Source of the DNA: Bacteroidia bacterium
GTDB lineage: Bacteria; Bacteroidota; Bacteroidia; J057; JAIXKT01
Direction of reading: 5' to 3'
DNA: 34,075 bases
Assembly (NCBI GenBank): GCA_026932145.1
Contig: JAIXKT010000022.1
Location: 24,874 to 58,948, forward strand
Below the pieces are notes generated by a model. The model was given only the letters and a program-made list of their open reading frames with translations. It had not been told where the DNA came from and did not search any database. A program made the position numbers and the translations under genes. The first letter of the stretch is position 1. Every line of letters begins with the position of its first letter. Below are positions 15,849 to 23,797 of this stretch, piece by piece.

Positions 15849-16323
15849 ACGGCTGATAATAATTCTAAACTTAGCTCTTTTTTTGCTCTATTTTAACTAC
15901 TTGATATTTCAGAAAGAAGACCTATTAGATAGCGGCCAGTTAGTTTTATTAAAACTTGCACCCGTTGATCCCCGTTCCTTAATGCAAGGGGATTATATGT
16001 CGCTTCGTTATGATATTCCGGCAAAATTTGATTTTGCCAAATTATCCGAAAGAGGCTATTGTGTTGTTCGGCTTGATGAATACGGAGTTGCAGCATTAAT
16101 ACGATTTCAGGAAGACATAACTCCACTGGGTTCGGGTGAATATTTAATTAAATATGCCTTAGTTGATAAATGGAATCTTAAATTTGGCGCAGAGTCTTTC
16201 TTTTTTCAAGAAGGGCAATCCCAAAAATATGAAGTAGCAGAATATGGCGGCCTAAAAGTTGATGATAATGGAAACAGCTTGTTGTCTGGCCTTTATGATA
16301 AATACAAAAAGAAAATCAACTGA
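15835..16323 (+). CDS. GDYXXLXY domain protein
   Basis: The 162-residue protein has one N-terminal membrane anchor (about 7-24) and a domain that would lie outside the cytoplasm. The family signature GDYMSLRY is at residues 52-59, preceded by the usual LAPVDPRSLMQ. It ends the three-gene set with DUF2157 and DUF4401. Function is unknown. The charged, beta-rich tail (KYEVAEYGGLKVDDNGNSLL) is like other family members. Length is normal for the family, so the gene looks intact. Confidence 0.9.
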   Translation: MKKYKRLIIILNLALFLLYFNYLIFQKEDLLDSGQLVLLKLAPVDPRSLMQGDYMSLRYDIPAKFDFAKLSERGYCVVRLDEYGVAALIRFQEDITPLGSGEYLIKYALVDKWNLKFGAESFFFQEGQSQKYEVAEYGGLKVDDNGNSLLSGLYDKYKKKIN

Positions 16324-16325
16324 TT

Positions 16326-16376
16326 ATGAGGAATATTTTTGTTTTTTTATTACTGCCTTTGGTGCTGATTAAGTAG
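16326..16376 (+). CDS. Possible 16-codon hydrophobic leader peptide
   Basis: An ATG two bases after the GDYXXLXY stop opens a 16-codon frame (MRNIFVFLLLPLVLIK) that ends 9 nt before the next start. It looks like a signal-peptide core without a mature part. It may be a coupling leader, a decayed gene start or chance. Confidence 0.2.
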   Translation: MRNIFVFLLLPLVLIK

Positions 16377-16385
16377 CTTTAGGGA

Positions 16386-17561
16386 ATGCTTTGGGTACTT
16401 AGGGTTTGCTTGTGGGTGCTTTTATGGGCAACGCTTCTTTGCCGACAGGGATTTGGCATTATAGAAACAAAGTGGCAAATTGAATTGGCTCGTACCGTAG
16501 AGCCTAACATCGGCCATGAGCTAAGAGTACTCATTCCCAATGACTTCTATTTTTGGGAGCAGCAAAACAATTATTGTCATGCTGAAATTTTAGTTTCGAT
16601 AGTTGTCCGTTCAGCTATGATGCAAGCCCTGTATGCAGATGAACGTTCCGAAACATCGGCCTACGCACTAAGCCAGTCTAATCCTAAATTTTTCTTTTTT
16701 CGTTTTTGGATTCCGCCTACTTTAGGTGGTAATGCGGTAGAAATATTTATCGAAAATCCGGTTACCCGCCGGCATATTTTATGGCAAAGCGAATACTCAC
16801 TTCCGGCACACAACAAGATAGAAACAAGCTTACCAATGTTTCTCAACAGCGAAACACAAACCCCAATTCTAAGTAAATATTTTCCGGTTGATGTTAAAAT
16901 ATTGCAGGTTGAAATAGCTGCACAGGGAATCATAAGTAAGCCCGTTGTGCTGCAGCAAACCCTGCTTAAACGAGATAATACCACCTCTAATCCCGATGCA
17001 GTTGCCTATGTACCAGTTGAATACCAATCTCACGTGGTACGCCCAACAACAAAAAAACAAACCATGAACCAAAAAATAACCTTAACCAACTTAGACCCCG
17101 GAGAATACTTAGTACAATGGATTTGGTTCGCAGATGACCAAGTAATTGGAGAATCCAGCAAATCCTTCATCTTACCATGGAATGGAATCAATCAGATATT
17201 TGAAAATATAGATGATGCCATCGAACAACTGATTTACTGCACCACAAACAAAGAAATACAAACTCTTCTACAAATCCCTAATAAAGAACTGAAACAAAAT
17301 GAATTTATTCATTTTTGGGAAAAACAGCCTGTTTATCAAGAACCTGTTTATCTAAAAATCGGAAAATATTATCAACAAATTAAGTTAGCAAAAGAAAAAT
17401 TTGGCTCATGGCAAAACGACCAAAGTAGAATCTTTTTCCAATTAGGGCTTCCCCAACAAATAAAATATATCGGAAAAAAACTCTATTGGCACTACCCTGA
17501 ACTAAACCTAAGTATCGGCTTTCACCAAGAAAAAGGTATCTGGAAAGTTGACCCCATATAA
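16386..17561 (+). CDS. Exported protein with a degenerate GWxTD domain
   Basis: The 391-residue product starts with a signal-peptide-like segment (MLWVLRVCLWVLLWATLLC, 1-19). The middle part is predicted beta-rich, as in the N-terminal regions of GWxTD proteins. At about 300-360 the pattern FIHFWEKQP, YYQQIKLAKEKFGSW and DQSRIFFQLGLPQQI follows the GWxTD domain of Bacteroidota and Acidobacteria, whose usual text is FW..RDP, YY.RV..AN, GWKTDRGRVYI..G.P. The signature itself has changed to GSWQND. The family is exported and uncharacterised. Cys19 lies near the end of the hydrophobic stretch, but a lipobox is not convincing. It may be transcribed with the trio in front. Confidence 0.65.
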   Translation: MLWVLRVCLWVLLWATLLCRQGFGIIETKWQIELARTVEPNIGHELRVLIPNDFYFWEQQNNYCHAEILVSIVVRSAMMQALYADERSETSAYALSQSNPKFFFFRFWIPPTLGGNAVEIFIENPVTRRHILWQSEYSLPAHNKIETSLPMFLNSETQTPILSKYFPVDVKILQVEIAAQGIISKPVVLQQTLLKRDNTTSNPDAVAYVPVEYQSHVVRPTTKKQTMNQKITLTNLDPGEYLVQWIWFADDQVIGESSKSFILPWNGINQIFENIDDAIEQLIYCTTNKEIQTLLQIPNKELKQNEFIHFWEKQPVYQEPVYLKIGKYYQQIKLAKEKFGSWQNDQSRIFFQLGLPQQIKYIGKKLYWHYPELNLSIGFHQEKGIWKVDPI

Positions 17562-17642
17562 AACCAAACCAACCTAAATTTCCACAAAAACTATATTGAT
17601 AAACTTATTAAAAAACTAAAAACCAATTAATTATAGTTTAAA

Positions 17643-20213
17643 TTATTCTCTATTAAATGGAATATTAATGGTAACCGTAACAGCGTTTTGGTATGCAGAA
17701 TTTCCTAAAATTCGATAATGGTAATCAAAACGCACTACTTTGAGGATGTTTCCAATGCCGGCAGAGACTTCTAAGTGTCGAGTTGTTGGGGTATCCAAGA
17801 AATGAGCACCCATAAATTCATGCCATTTAAGTCGGCGAATAAGTGGCACTTTGTTTAAGATAAAGCCCCCAAATTGGTGTTCTATGTGTGCTTCTAACCA
17901 GCTTTGAGCGGTACTGTTAGAGTAATAATCAAATAAAGAAAATTGACGTAAAGTTTCTTTGCGAAATATTGTTTGATTTCCCTTAAAATGCTGGTAATCA
18001 GGGAAATATATTTTATCTCGATTGCCAAAATAGCTTCCGTAGCGTATCATCCAATTTAAGGTGCCGAATAATTTCAGGTTAAAATCATCCTTTAAAATAG
18101 CTTCTGCCCATTGAAAAGTAGAGGCTGTGGTGCTGAATGGCAGCCCTTGCCGGTAGCGAAGGGTGAGTTCCGGCCAAGCAGAACCTAAGTTCATTTTACC
18201 TTCCGGAACAGAAATATATTGGTTCGCAAATACAATATCAGCAGATAAATCTACAATAAGTGCCTGATGGTTAGGGATATAAATATTACTTAGGTATGGG
18301 CGGTCAGAACGTTTAAAGCTATAATCGGAGGTGTTATCGAGGCTGTGGCGGTCTTCCCAAGTAACCGCAGCTTTGAGTTTCAGGCCATTAGTAACTTCAC
18401 CTTTGGCATATACCTGAGCATAAGTACGTTGAAACATTTTAAGATAGTTTTGCCGAGCATACAAAGAATACAGTTCGTTTACGGTAGTGCTAATCTGCTC
18501 CTGCTCTCCAAACGCGCTCACATAATACCCTCCGGACGCACCTACCCATAACTTTTGTTTGGGATATAGGTAATGGTCTAACAGCAGTTGATAAGAAATT
18601 TTTCGGTTAGAAAAGCCATAACGTAGGTCTCCCCCTAACTTTGTCCGTTTAATTTCCCCAAACCACCAAGTTTTTGTTCCACTTAGGTTTACCAAAAAAC
18701 CCTCCATCGTATTAAAACTGATGTTTTCTAATAACGGTTTAAGTTGAAATGTATTTTTATTCCGAATATTTTTATAGGTATAACCAAACATTAACTTATT
18801 GTAAGTCAATTTATTGTTTTTCCTATTCAGTGAATCTGCGTAATGCGGGTCATTCACTAAGTTGGCGATGCTGTCTTTGTAGGCAAAATCAGATGCTTCT
18901 AATGAGTCTAAGGGGACGGGGCGTGTTTGTACCCAAAAAATAGAGTCTTTTTTGTTAGCTCCTTCAACTACGGTTAAAATTTCATTTTTGTTTTTGAAGG
19001 GGTCTTCTTCCTTTTTAGGTTTTGTTTTGTTCGGTTGCTTATCCGGTGTTGTAGTCTTGGCTTTAACTTGCTTTTTGGGGTTAGTGGTCGGTTTAGAATC
19101 CACTTTGGGGAGTGATAAAGAATCTCTTTGCGGAATGGGTGTTGTAAACTGATATTCAGATAATACTGAAGATGAAGAACCGCTATAATGCAATTTTAAG
19201 AAAGAGCCTTTAAACTCAAACCCGACTTGAAAAGGCATCCAGACTTCTTCAGAATAAGGAACATAGGTTTGATAAACCCGAATAGAATCTACATATTCAA
19301 TAGGTTGATTATCAGTTAATAGCAAATCGAATCCCTGAACTGCAAAGGATTGATCCACAATGTAAATAGTTCCTTGAAATACCGGATCATGTTTTCTTTT
19401 GGGGATAATCTGAATTTTATAGATTGTACGGTTATTGTCTCGGGTGCTTCCCAAAAGTTTAAAGTCATAGTAAAAAAAGGTATTGTTTGCCAAAGGCGAT
19501 ATGAAAGCGCGCTCTCCTGAGCCGATTTCTACTTTTTCTTCATACAAAGAAAATTGTAAAAATAGGTTTCCGAATAATGAAAAAGATTCTTTATTTCCGC
19601 TTACTCGGGAGGCGATTATTTTTTCTTTAATATCGGGTTTTTTGACATAAACTTCTGATATAGTTTCAGAAAGGTACAAAACTCCGTTTCCGAGATCTTT
19701 TACAATTTCTTTGAGTTTTTTTACATCCATTTTACTGTCTGGCGACAATTGTATTTTGGTTTTAGTGTATGCTTTAAATTGATACGCTGGGTTCAGTTTT
19801 TTGTAAAATGCCTTTCTATCCACTGCATTTTTGATAATTCCGTAGGCAGGGTCTCGCCCGTCTTGCGTAATAATAACATCCGGCAAATACAAGTCTTCTT
19901 CAATTAGTTTAAAGGTTATTTTTTTGTCTTTAAATAATTCGATAACCTCTGTATGGGTTTGGTATCCCAGATATTTGACCCGAAATGTATAAGTATCCGG
20001 TGCTAATTTGAATGAATATGAGCCGTCTGCATTACTTACTGTACCGTTTGTGGTACCTGCAATGGTTAGGATAGCATACGGTAAAGGTTCACCCTTACTA
20101 TTTTTGACAAACCCGCTTAGGGTTACCAAATTTTCTTGTGCTAATGCAGGCAAAAATAAGTTACATAAAAAAACACATAAAATACCGAAAAAAATATCCT
20201 GTTTTTGGGGCAT
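17643..20213 (-). CDS. DUF5686 family outer-membrane protein with carboxypeptidase-like domain
   Basis: This 856-residue protein begins with a signal peptide (about 1-25, ending LPALAQ). A carboxypeptidase-like regulatory domain follows (about 30-110: SGFVKNSKGEPLPYAILTIAGT, NADGSYSFKL, YLGYQTH), then the DUF5686 block (PAYGIIKNAVDRKAFYKKLNPAYQFKAY). A Lys/Pro/Thr-rich stretch at about 365-410 splits the protein, and the remainder looks like a beta-barrel ending NIPFNRE. Family members are large Bacteroidota outer-membrane proteins of unknown function. It is transcribed alone, convergent with the GWxTD gene and divergent from cysC. Confidence 0.88.
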   Translation of the reverse strand: MPQKQDIFFGILCVFLCNLFLPALAQENLVTLSGFVKNSKGEPLPYAILTIAGTTNGTVSNADGSYSFKLAPDTYTFRVKYLGYQTHTEVIELFKDKKITFKLIEEDLYLPDVIITQDGRDPAYGIIKNAVDRKAFYKKLNPAYQFKAYTKTKIQLSPDSKMDVKKLKEIVKDLGNGVLYLSETISEVYVKKPDIKEKIIASRVSGNKESFSLFGNLFLQFSLYEEKVEIGSGERAFISPLANNTFFYYDFKLLGSTRDNNRTIYKIQIIPKRKHDPVFQGTIYIVDQSFAVQGFDLLLTDNQPIEYVDSIRVYQTYVPYSEEVWMPFQVGFEFKGSFLKLHYSGSSSSVLSEYQFTTPIPQRDSLSLPKVDSKPTTNPKKQVKAKTTTPDKQPNKTKPKKEEDPFKNKNEILTVVEGANKKDSIFWVQTRPVPLDSLEASDFAYKDSIANLVNDPHYADSLNRKNNKLTYNKLMFGYTYKNIRNKNTFQLKPLLENISFNTMEGFLVNLSGTKTWWFGEIKRTKLGGDLRYGFSNRKISYQLLLDHYLYPKQKLWVGASGGYYVSAFGEQEQISTTVNELYSLYARQNYLKMFQRTYAQVYAKGEVTNGLKLKAAVTWEDRHSLDNTSDYSFKRSDRPYLSNIYIPNHQALIVDLSADIVFANQYISVPEGKMNLGSAWPELTLRYRQGLPFSTTASTFQWAEAILKDDFNLKLFGTLNWMIRYGSYFGNRDKIYFPDYQHFKGNQTIFRKETLRQFSLFDYYSNSTAQSWLEAHIEHQFGGFILNKVPLIRRLKWHEFMGAHFLDTPTTRHLEVSAGIGNILKVVRFDYHYRILGNSAYQNAVTVTINIPFNRE

Positions 20214-20229
20214 AAGTGCTACAAAGTTT

Positions 20230-20237
20230 CAAAGTTA
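20230..20237 (-). promoter_or_regulatory. -7 promoter element for the DUF5686 gene
   Basis: The minus strand reads TAACTTTG, an exact TAnnTTTG match, 17 nt before the ATG at 20213. Confidence 0.5.
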
Positions 20238-20274
20238 AATAGAAGGCTTTGGCTCAGAAAGTATGACAAAAAGA

Positions 20275-20344
20275 TTGGCAATGAAGGAATAGCTTTACAA
20301 TTTATGCCTAAAACAAACCCAAAATCACTTATCTTCATTGCCAA
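20275..20344. repeat. Perfect 12-bp inverted repeat upstream of cysC
   Basis: The arms ttggcaatgaag (20275-20286) and cttcattgccaa (20333-20344) are exact inverted copies, 46 bp apart. They lie about 160 bp before the cysC promoter element and about 38 bp before the DUF5686 one. A regulator binding two half-sites or an RNA stem are both possible. Confidence 0.45.
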
Positions 20345-20502
20345 AGCACAAAAATATCCAAAATTGGCTTGAAAAGGAACGGAACTCAGAATTATTTGTG
20401 TGCCACCTACCGGAAGCAGTTGAGCTAATTTAAGTGGCCAATATCCAATAATTAAAAATTCCTACTGAACTGATATTTTTATTTTTTTGTATTGGTATTT
20501 AT

Positions 20503-20510
20503 TATCTTTG
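20503..20510 (+). promoter_or_regulatory. -7 promoter element for the cysCDN operon
   Basis: TATCTTTG is an exact match to TAnnTTTG and ends 9 nt before the cysC ATG at 20520. The message would have almost no leader. It also shows that an upstream in-frame TTG at 20487 is not the start. Confidence 0.65.
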
Positions 20511-20519
20511 CACCTTGAA

Positions 20520-21122
20520 ATGAGTGAGGTACTACATATTATCCCGCATCAGCACCAGATTACGCAACAGAGCCGAGAAGAGTTACTCAAGCAACGAGGC
20601 GCAGTATTGTGGTTTACCGGCCTTTCCGGTGCCGGAAAATCAACAATGGCCGGCTTAGTAGAACGAGAACTGTATCAAATGGGTTACAAAACATATTTGT
20701 TAGACGGCGATAACGTTAGAACTGGCCTAAATAATAACCTATCTTTTTCGGAAGACGATAGAGCAGAAAATATTCGCCGTATCGGTGAAGTATGCCGCTT
20801 GTTTGTAGATGCTGGAATCATTGTGCTTTCTGCCTTTATCTCCCCCATGATTGCTGATAGAAACTTTGTCAGAAGCCGAATAGATAACGGCTGCTTTTTT
20901 GAGATATACGTTAATGCCTCGCTTGCTGTTTGTGAATCAAGGGACGTAAAAGGCTTGTATCAAAAAGCTCGATCCGGAGAAATCAAGCAATTTACAGGTA
21001 TCAGCTCTCCATTTGAACCCCCTTTAAATCCTGAATTAGAATTACTTACCGGAGCTTCTTCGCCTGAGGCTTGCCTACAACAAGTTTTACAAACAGTTTT
21101 ACCTAAATTAAAATATTCCTAA
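20520..21122 (+). CDS. cysC: Adenylyl-sulfate kinase (APS kinase)
   Basis: The 200-residue enzyme phosphorylates adenylyl sulfate (APS) with ATP to give PAPS. The P-loop is GLSGAGKST (34-42), followed by DGDNVRTGLN, DRAENIRRIGEV and the SAFISP segment, all standard for CysC. ATG 20520 (MSEVLH) is chosen because a promoter element lies just upstream. It is the first gene of cysC-cysD-cysN, with 3 nt to cysD. No APS or PAPS reductase gene is present in the window, so PAPS could serve either sulfur assimilation elsewhere or a sulfotransferase. The glycan genes not far downstream make sulfation of a surface sugar conceivable, but this is only inference. Confidence 0.96.
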   Translation: MSEVLHIIPHQHQITQQSREELLKQRGAVLWFTGLSGAGKSTMAGLVERELYQMGYKTYLLDGDNVRTGLNNNLSFSEDDRAENIRRIGEVCRLFVDAGIIVLSAFISPMIADRNFVRSRIDNGCFFEIYVNASLAVCESRDVKGLYQKARSGEIKQFTGISSPFEPPLNPELELLTGASSPEACLQQVLQTVLPKLKYS

Positions 21123-21125
21123 AAT

Positions 21126-22028
21126 ATGCTCACTCGATTAAACCACTTACAAGTTTTAGAAGCGGAATCTATCCATGTGCTTAGAGAGGTAGCTGCACTC
21201 TTTGAGAGACCCTTTATGCTGTTTTCAGGGGGTAAAGATTCTATTATAATGTCCCATTTAGCCAGAAAAGCTTTTTTTCCCGCCAAAATTCCATTTACTT
21301 TTTTGCATATAGACACAGGGCATAATTTTCCGGAAACTATTGAGTTTCGAGATCGTTATATGGAAAGAATTGGCGGAAATCTATTGGTTCGTTACGTTCA
21401 AGATTCCATTGATAGCGGGCGAGTTATGGAAGAAAAAGGGTACAACGCCAGCCGAAATGCCTTACAAACAGTTACTTTATTAGATGCCTTAGAAGAGTTA
21501 AAAGCTGATGTAGCAATGGGCGGGGGAAGACGCGATGAAGAAAAAGCGCGCGCCAAAGAACGATTTTTCTCCCATAGAGATGAATTTGGACAGTGGGACC
21601 CCAAAAACCAACGCCCCGAACTCTGGAATTTATACAACGGACGCAAAAGAATTGGTGAGCACTTCCGTGTTTTCCCAATATCTAACTGGACTGAAATGGA
21701 CGTTTGGCAGTATATCTTAATCGAAAATATATCAATCCCCAGCATTTACTTTTCCCACGACCGTGAAGTGATTGTGCGGGACGGCCAAATCTTAGCTAAA
21801 TCTGACTACATACCAACCAAAGAAACAGAAACCGCCCAAGTAATGAGAGTGCGATACCGCACCGTAGGTGATATGACCTGCACCGGAGCCGTCCTCTCAG
21901 AAGCAAATTCTTTACAAAATATTATTAATGAAGTAGCATCATCCAGAGTTACAGAGCGCGGTACCCGTTCAGACGATAAACGCTCAGAAAGCGCTATGGA
22001 AGACCGAAAAAGACAAGGCTACTTTTAA
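21126..22028 (+). CDS. cysD: Sulfate adenylyltransferase subunit 2
   Basis: The 300-residue subunit catalyses ATP + sulfate to APS + pyrophosphate, with energy from GTP hydrolysis by CysN. The PP-loop is SGGKDS (34-39). Other family blocks are FLHIDTGHNFPETIEFRD, GGGRRDEEKARAKER, FPISNWTEMDVW and RYRTVGDMTCTG. The C-terminal SAMEDRKRQGYF is the normal ending. Length matches E. coli CysD (about 302). It lies 3 nt after cysC and 14 nt before cysN. Confidence 0.97.
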   Translation: MLTRLNHLQVLEAESIHVLREVAALFERPFMLFSGGKDSIIMSHLARKAFFPAKIPFTFLHIDTGHNFPETIEFRDRYMERIGGNLLVRYVQDSIDSGRVMEEKGYNASRNALQTVTLLDALEELKADVAMGGGRRDEEKARAKERFFSHRDEFGQWDPKNQRPELWNLYNGRKRIGEHFRVFPISNWTEMDVWQYILIENISIPSIYFSHDREVIVRDGQILAKSDYIPTKETETAQVMRVRYRTVGDMTCTGAVLSEANSLQNIINEVASSRVTERGTRSDDKRSESAMEDRKRQGYF

Positions 22029-22042
22029 AAATATAACGAATA

Positions 22043-23323
22043 ATGAACCAGAATTTTACAGATAACCAAGCATATCTTGATATGGAGCTACTGCGCTTTA
22101 CCACCGCCGGTAGCGTTGATGACGGAAAAAGTACCCTCATCGGAAGACTCCTTTATGATAGTAAATCTATATTTGAAGACCAATTAGATGCTATCAAAGC
22201 AACCTCTACCCGAAAAGGTTTTGAAAATGTTGATTTATCACTGCTAACAGACGGTTTAAAAGCCGAAAGAGAACAAGGAATAACGATAGACGTAGCCTAT
22301 CGCTATTTTTCAACACCTAAGCGTAAGTTTATCATTGCAGATACTCCCGGCCATATTCAATATACCCGGAATATGGTTACCGGAGCATCCACAGCTAACG
22401 TTGCCTTGATTTTGGTAGATGCCCGTAATGGTATCGTAGAGCAGACTTGCCGCCATGCTTATATCGCCTCTTTACTTCAAATTCCACACATCGTTATTTG
22501 TGTTAATAAAATGGACTTGGTGGACTATAAACAGGAGTACTTTCTCAATATCCAAAAAGGATTTCAGCAAATAGCTAATAAAATTGACGTAAAAGACGTT
22601 CACTTTATCCCCATTTCAGCACTAAAAGGAGATAACGTAGTAGATACCTCCTCAAATATGCCTTGGTATAAAGGAACAACCTTAATGTATTTATTGGAAA
22701 ATATCTATATTTCAAGTGACCCGAACAACATAGATGCACGTTTTCCGATTCAATATGTTGTTCGCCCACAATCAGAAAAATACCATGATTATCGAGGATA
22801 TGCAGGCCAGATGGCCGGAGGCAAACTTCGCCCGGGAGATAAAGTGGTCATATTACCATCCGGATTCAAATCTACGATAAAAACAATAGATCTTTTTGAA
22901 ACCCAATTAAACGAAGCCTTTGCGCCAATGTCCGTTACCATCACATTAGAAGACGATATAGACATCAGCCGAGGGGATATGATTGTGCGGGAAAATAACC
23001 AACCCGAAGTAGGCCAAGATATTGATGTGATGATTTGCTGGTTAAACGAAAAACCAATGAACATTGGCGGTAAATATGCCATCAAACATACCACAAGAGA
23101 AACACGTTGTGTCATAAGAGACGTTCGCTATAAAATGAATATCAATACCTTAACAAAGGTTGAAGACGATAATAACATCGAGATGAACGATATTGCCAGA
23201 ATTTCCCTCAGAACGATGCAGCCACTTCTGTATGACAGCTATCGAAAAAATAGAGATACTGGAAGCATTATCCTGATAGACGAAGCAACTAATGAAACCA
23301 TTGGAGCCGGCATGATTGTCTAA
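22043..23323 (+). CDS. cysN: Sulfate adenylyltransferase subunit 1 (GTPase)
   Basis: The 426-residue GTPase activates CysD. G1 is GSVDDGKST (23-31), followed by the switch block EREQGITIDVAYRYF, G3 DTPGH and G4 NKMD. After the G domain come the two EF-Tu-like beta-barrels. There is no APS-kinase extension, which fits a separate cysC gene. It is somewhat shorter than the E. coli protein but normal for this phylum. It closes the cysCDN operon; the next gene has its own promoter element. Confidence 0.96.
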   Translation: MNQNFTDNQAYLDMELLRFTTAGSVDDGKSTLIGRLLYDSKSIFEDQLDAIKATSTRKGFENVDLSLLTDGLKAEREQGITIDVAYRYFSTPKRKFIIADTPGHIQYTRNMVTGASTANVALILVDARNGIVEQTCRHAYIASLLQIPHIVICVNKMDLVDYKQEYFLNIQKGFQQIANKIDVKDVHFIPISALKGDNVVDTSSNMPWYKGTTLMYLLENIYISSDPNNIDARFPIQYVVRPQSEKYHDYRGYAGQMAGGKLRPGDKVVILPSGFKSTIKTIDLFETQLNEAFAPMSVTITLEDDIDISRGDMIVRENNQPEVGQDIDVMICWLNEKPMNIGGKYAIKHTTRETRCVIRDVRYKMNINTLTKVEDDNNIEMNDIARISLRTMQPLLYDSYRKNRDTGSIILIDEATNETIGAGMIV

Positions 23324-23396
23324 GTATTTGATATTTAGACAATCCTATTTTAAATAGATAATGTTGTAGAATCAACCGATCAGATTGTTTGTTGCC

Positions 23397-23404
23397 TATC
23401 TTTG
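23397..23404 (+). promoter_or_regulatory. -7 promoter element for the 94-residue gene
   Basis: TATCTTTG matches TAnnTTTG and lies 34 nt before the ATG at 23439. Confidence 0.5.
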
Positions 23405-23438
23405 TTACAACCAATTTCTGTAATTGAGTACCAAATTT

Positions 23439-23723
23439 ATGAAACAATATACAGCTTCACGGATCTCTAAGGGAAATACTACATTTCCAGCAAAACTAAT
23501 TATAGATGATAACGGCGTTACGTTACAATTACCCAGTTGGTTTAACAATCAGGAAAAGACAATCCCATTTTCAAGGATTTCATCCGTAAATATCGAATGT
23601 CCTTTTATAGGTTATTCTACCATCATTATTGAAACCACCGGAGAAGGTAAAATTGCTGTTCATGGTTTTTTAAAGGCAGAAGTTACCGAAATGAAAAAGG
23701 ATATACTGCAAAAGATTGGATAA
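23439..23723 (+). CDS. Small PH-like domain protein, function unknown
   Basis: The 94-residue product (from ATG 23439; a TTG at 23424 would add five residues) has no signal peptide or membrane span. Alternating hydrophobic strands (AKLIIDDNGVTLQLP, KTIPFSRISSVNIE, GYSTIIIET, GKIAVHGF) and a C-terminal helix (KAEVTEMKKDILQKI) give the profile of a small bacterial PH domain. Such proteins often bind membranes or partners. It has its own promoter element and is followed by a strong terminator, so it is probably a monocistronic gene. No function can be assigned from the sequence. Confidence 0.7.
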   Translation: MKQYTASRISKGNTTFPAKLIIDDNGVTLQLPSWFNNQEKTIPFSRISSVNIECPFIGYSTIIIETTGEGKIAVHGFLKAEVTEMKKDILQKIG

Positions 23724-23739
23724 ACTGCATAGTAGTTCA

Positions 23740-23778
23740 AAAGCATAACTTATCTTTTAATAAGATAAGTTATGCTTT
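23740..23778. terminator. Bidirectional intrinsic terminator
   Basis: The arms aaagcataacttatctt (23740-23756) and aagataagttatgcttt (23762-23778) form a perfect 17-bp stem with a 5-nt loop. The stem ends in A/T runs on both sides. It lies between two converging genes (ends at 23723 and 23798) and can stop both. Confidence 0.85.
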
Positions 23779-23797
23779 CTGAATCACAGTTAAGCGC

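Larger units (their letters stand above)
20214..20519. other. Divergent regulatory gap between DUF5686 gene and cysC
   Basis: This gap of 306 bp holds no gene. It contains the two promoters listed separately and a perfect 12-bp inverted repeat (20275-20286 and 20333-20344). I recognise no riboswitch. Confidence 0.6.

Noticed and set aside
20214-20519. Riboswitch upstream of the sulfate genes
   Set aside because: The promoter element lies 9 nt before the cysC ATG, leaving no leader for a riboswitch on that side.
22043-23323. Bifunctional CysNC
   Set aside because: The protein ends after the beta-barrels; APS kinase is a separate gene at 20520.
23424-23441. TTG start for the PH-like protein
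   Set aside because: An ATG five codons later lies at a normal distance from the promoter and keeps the first strand complete.
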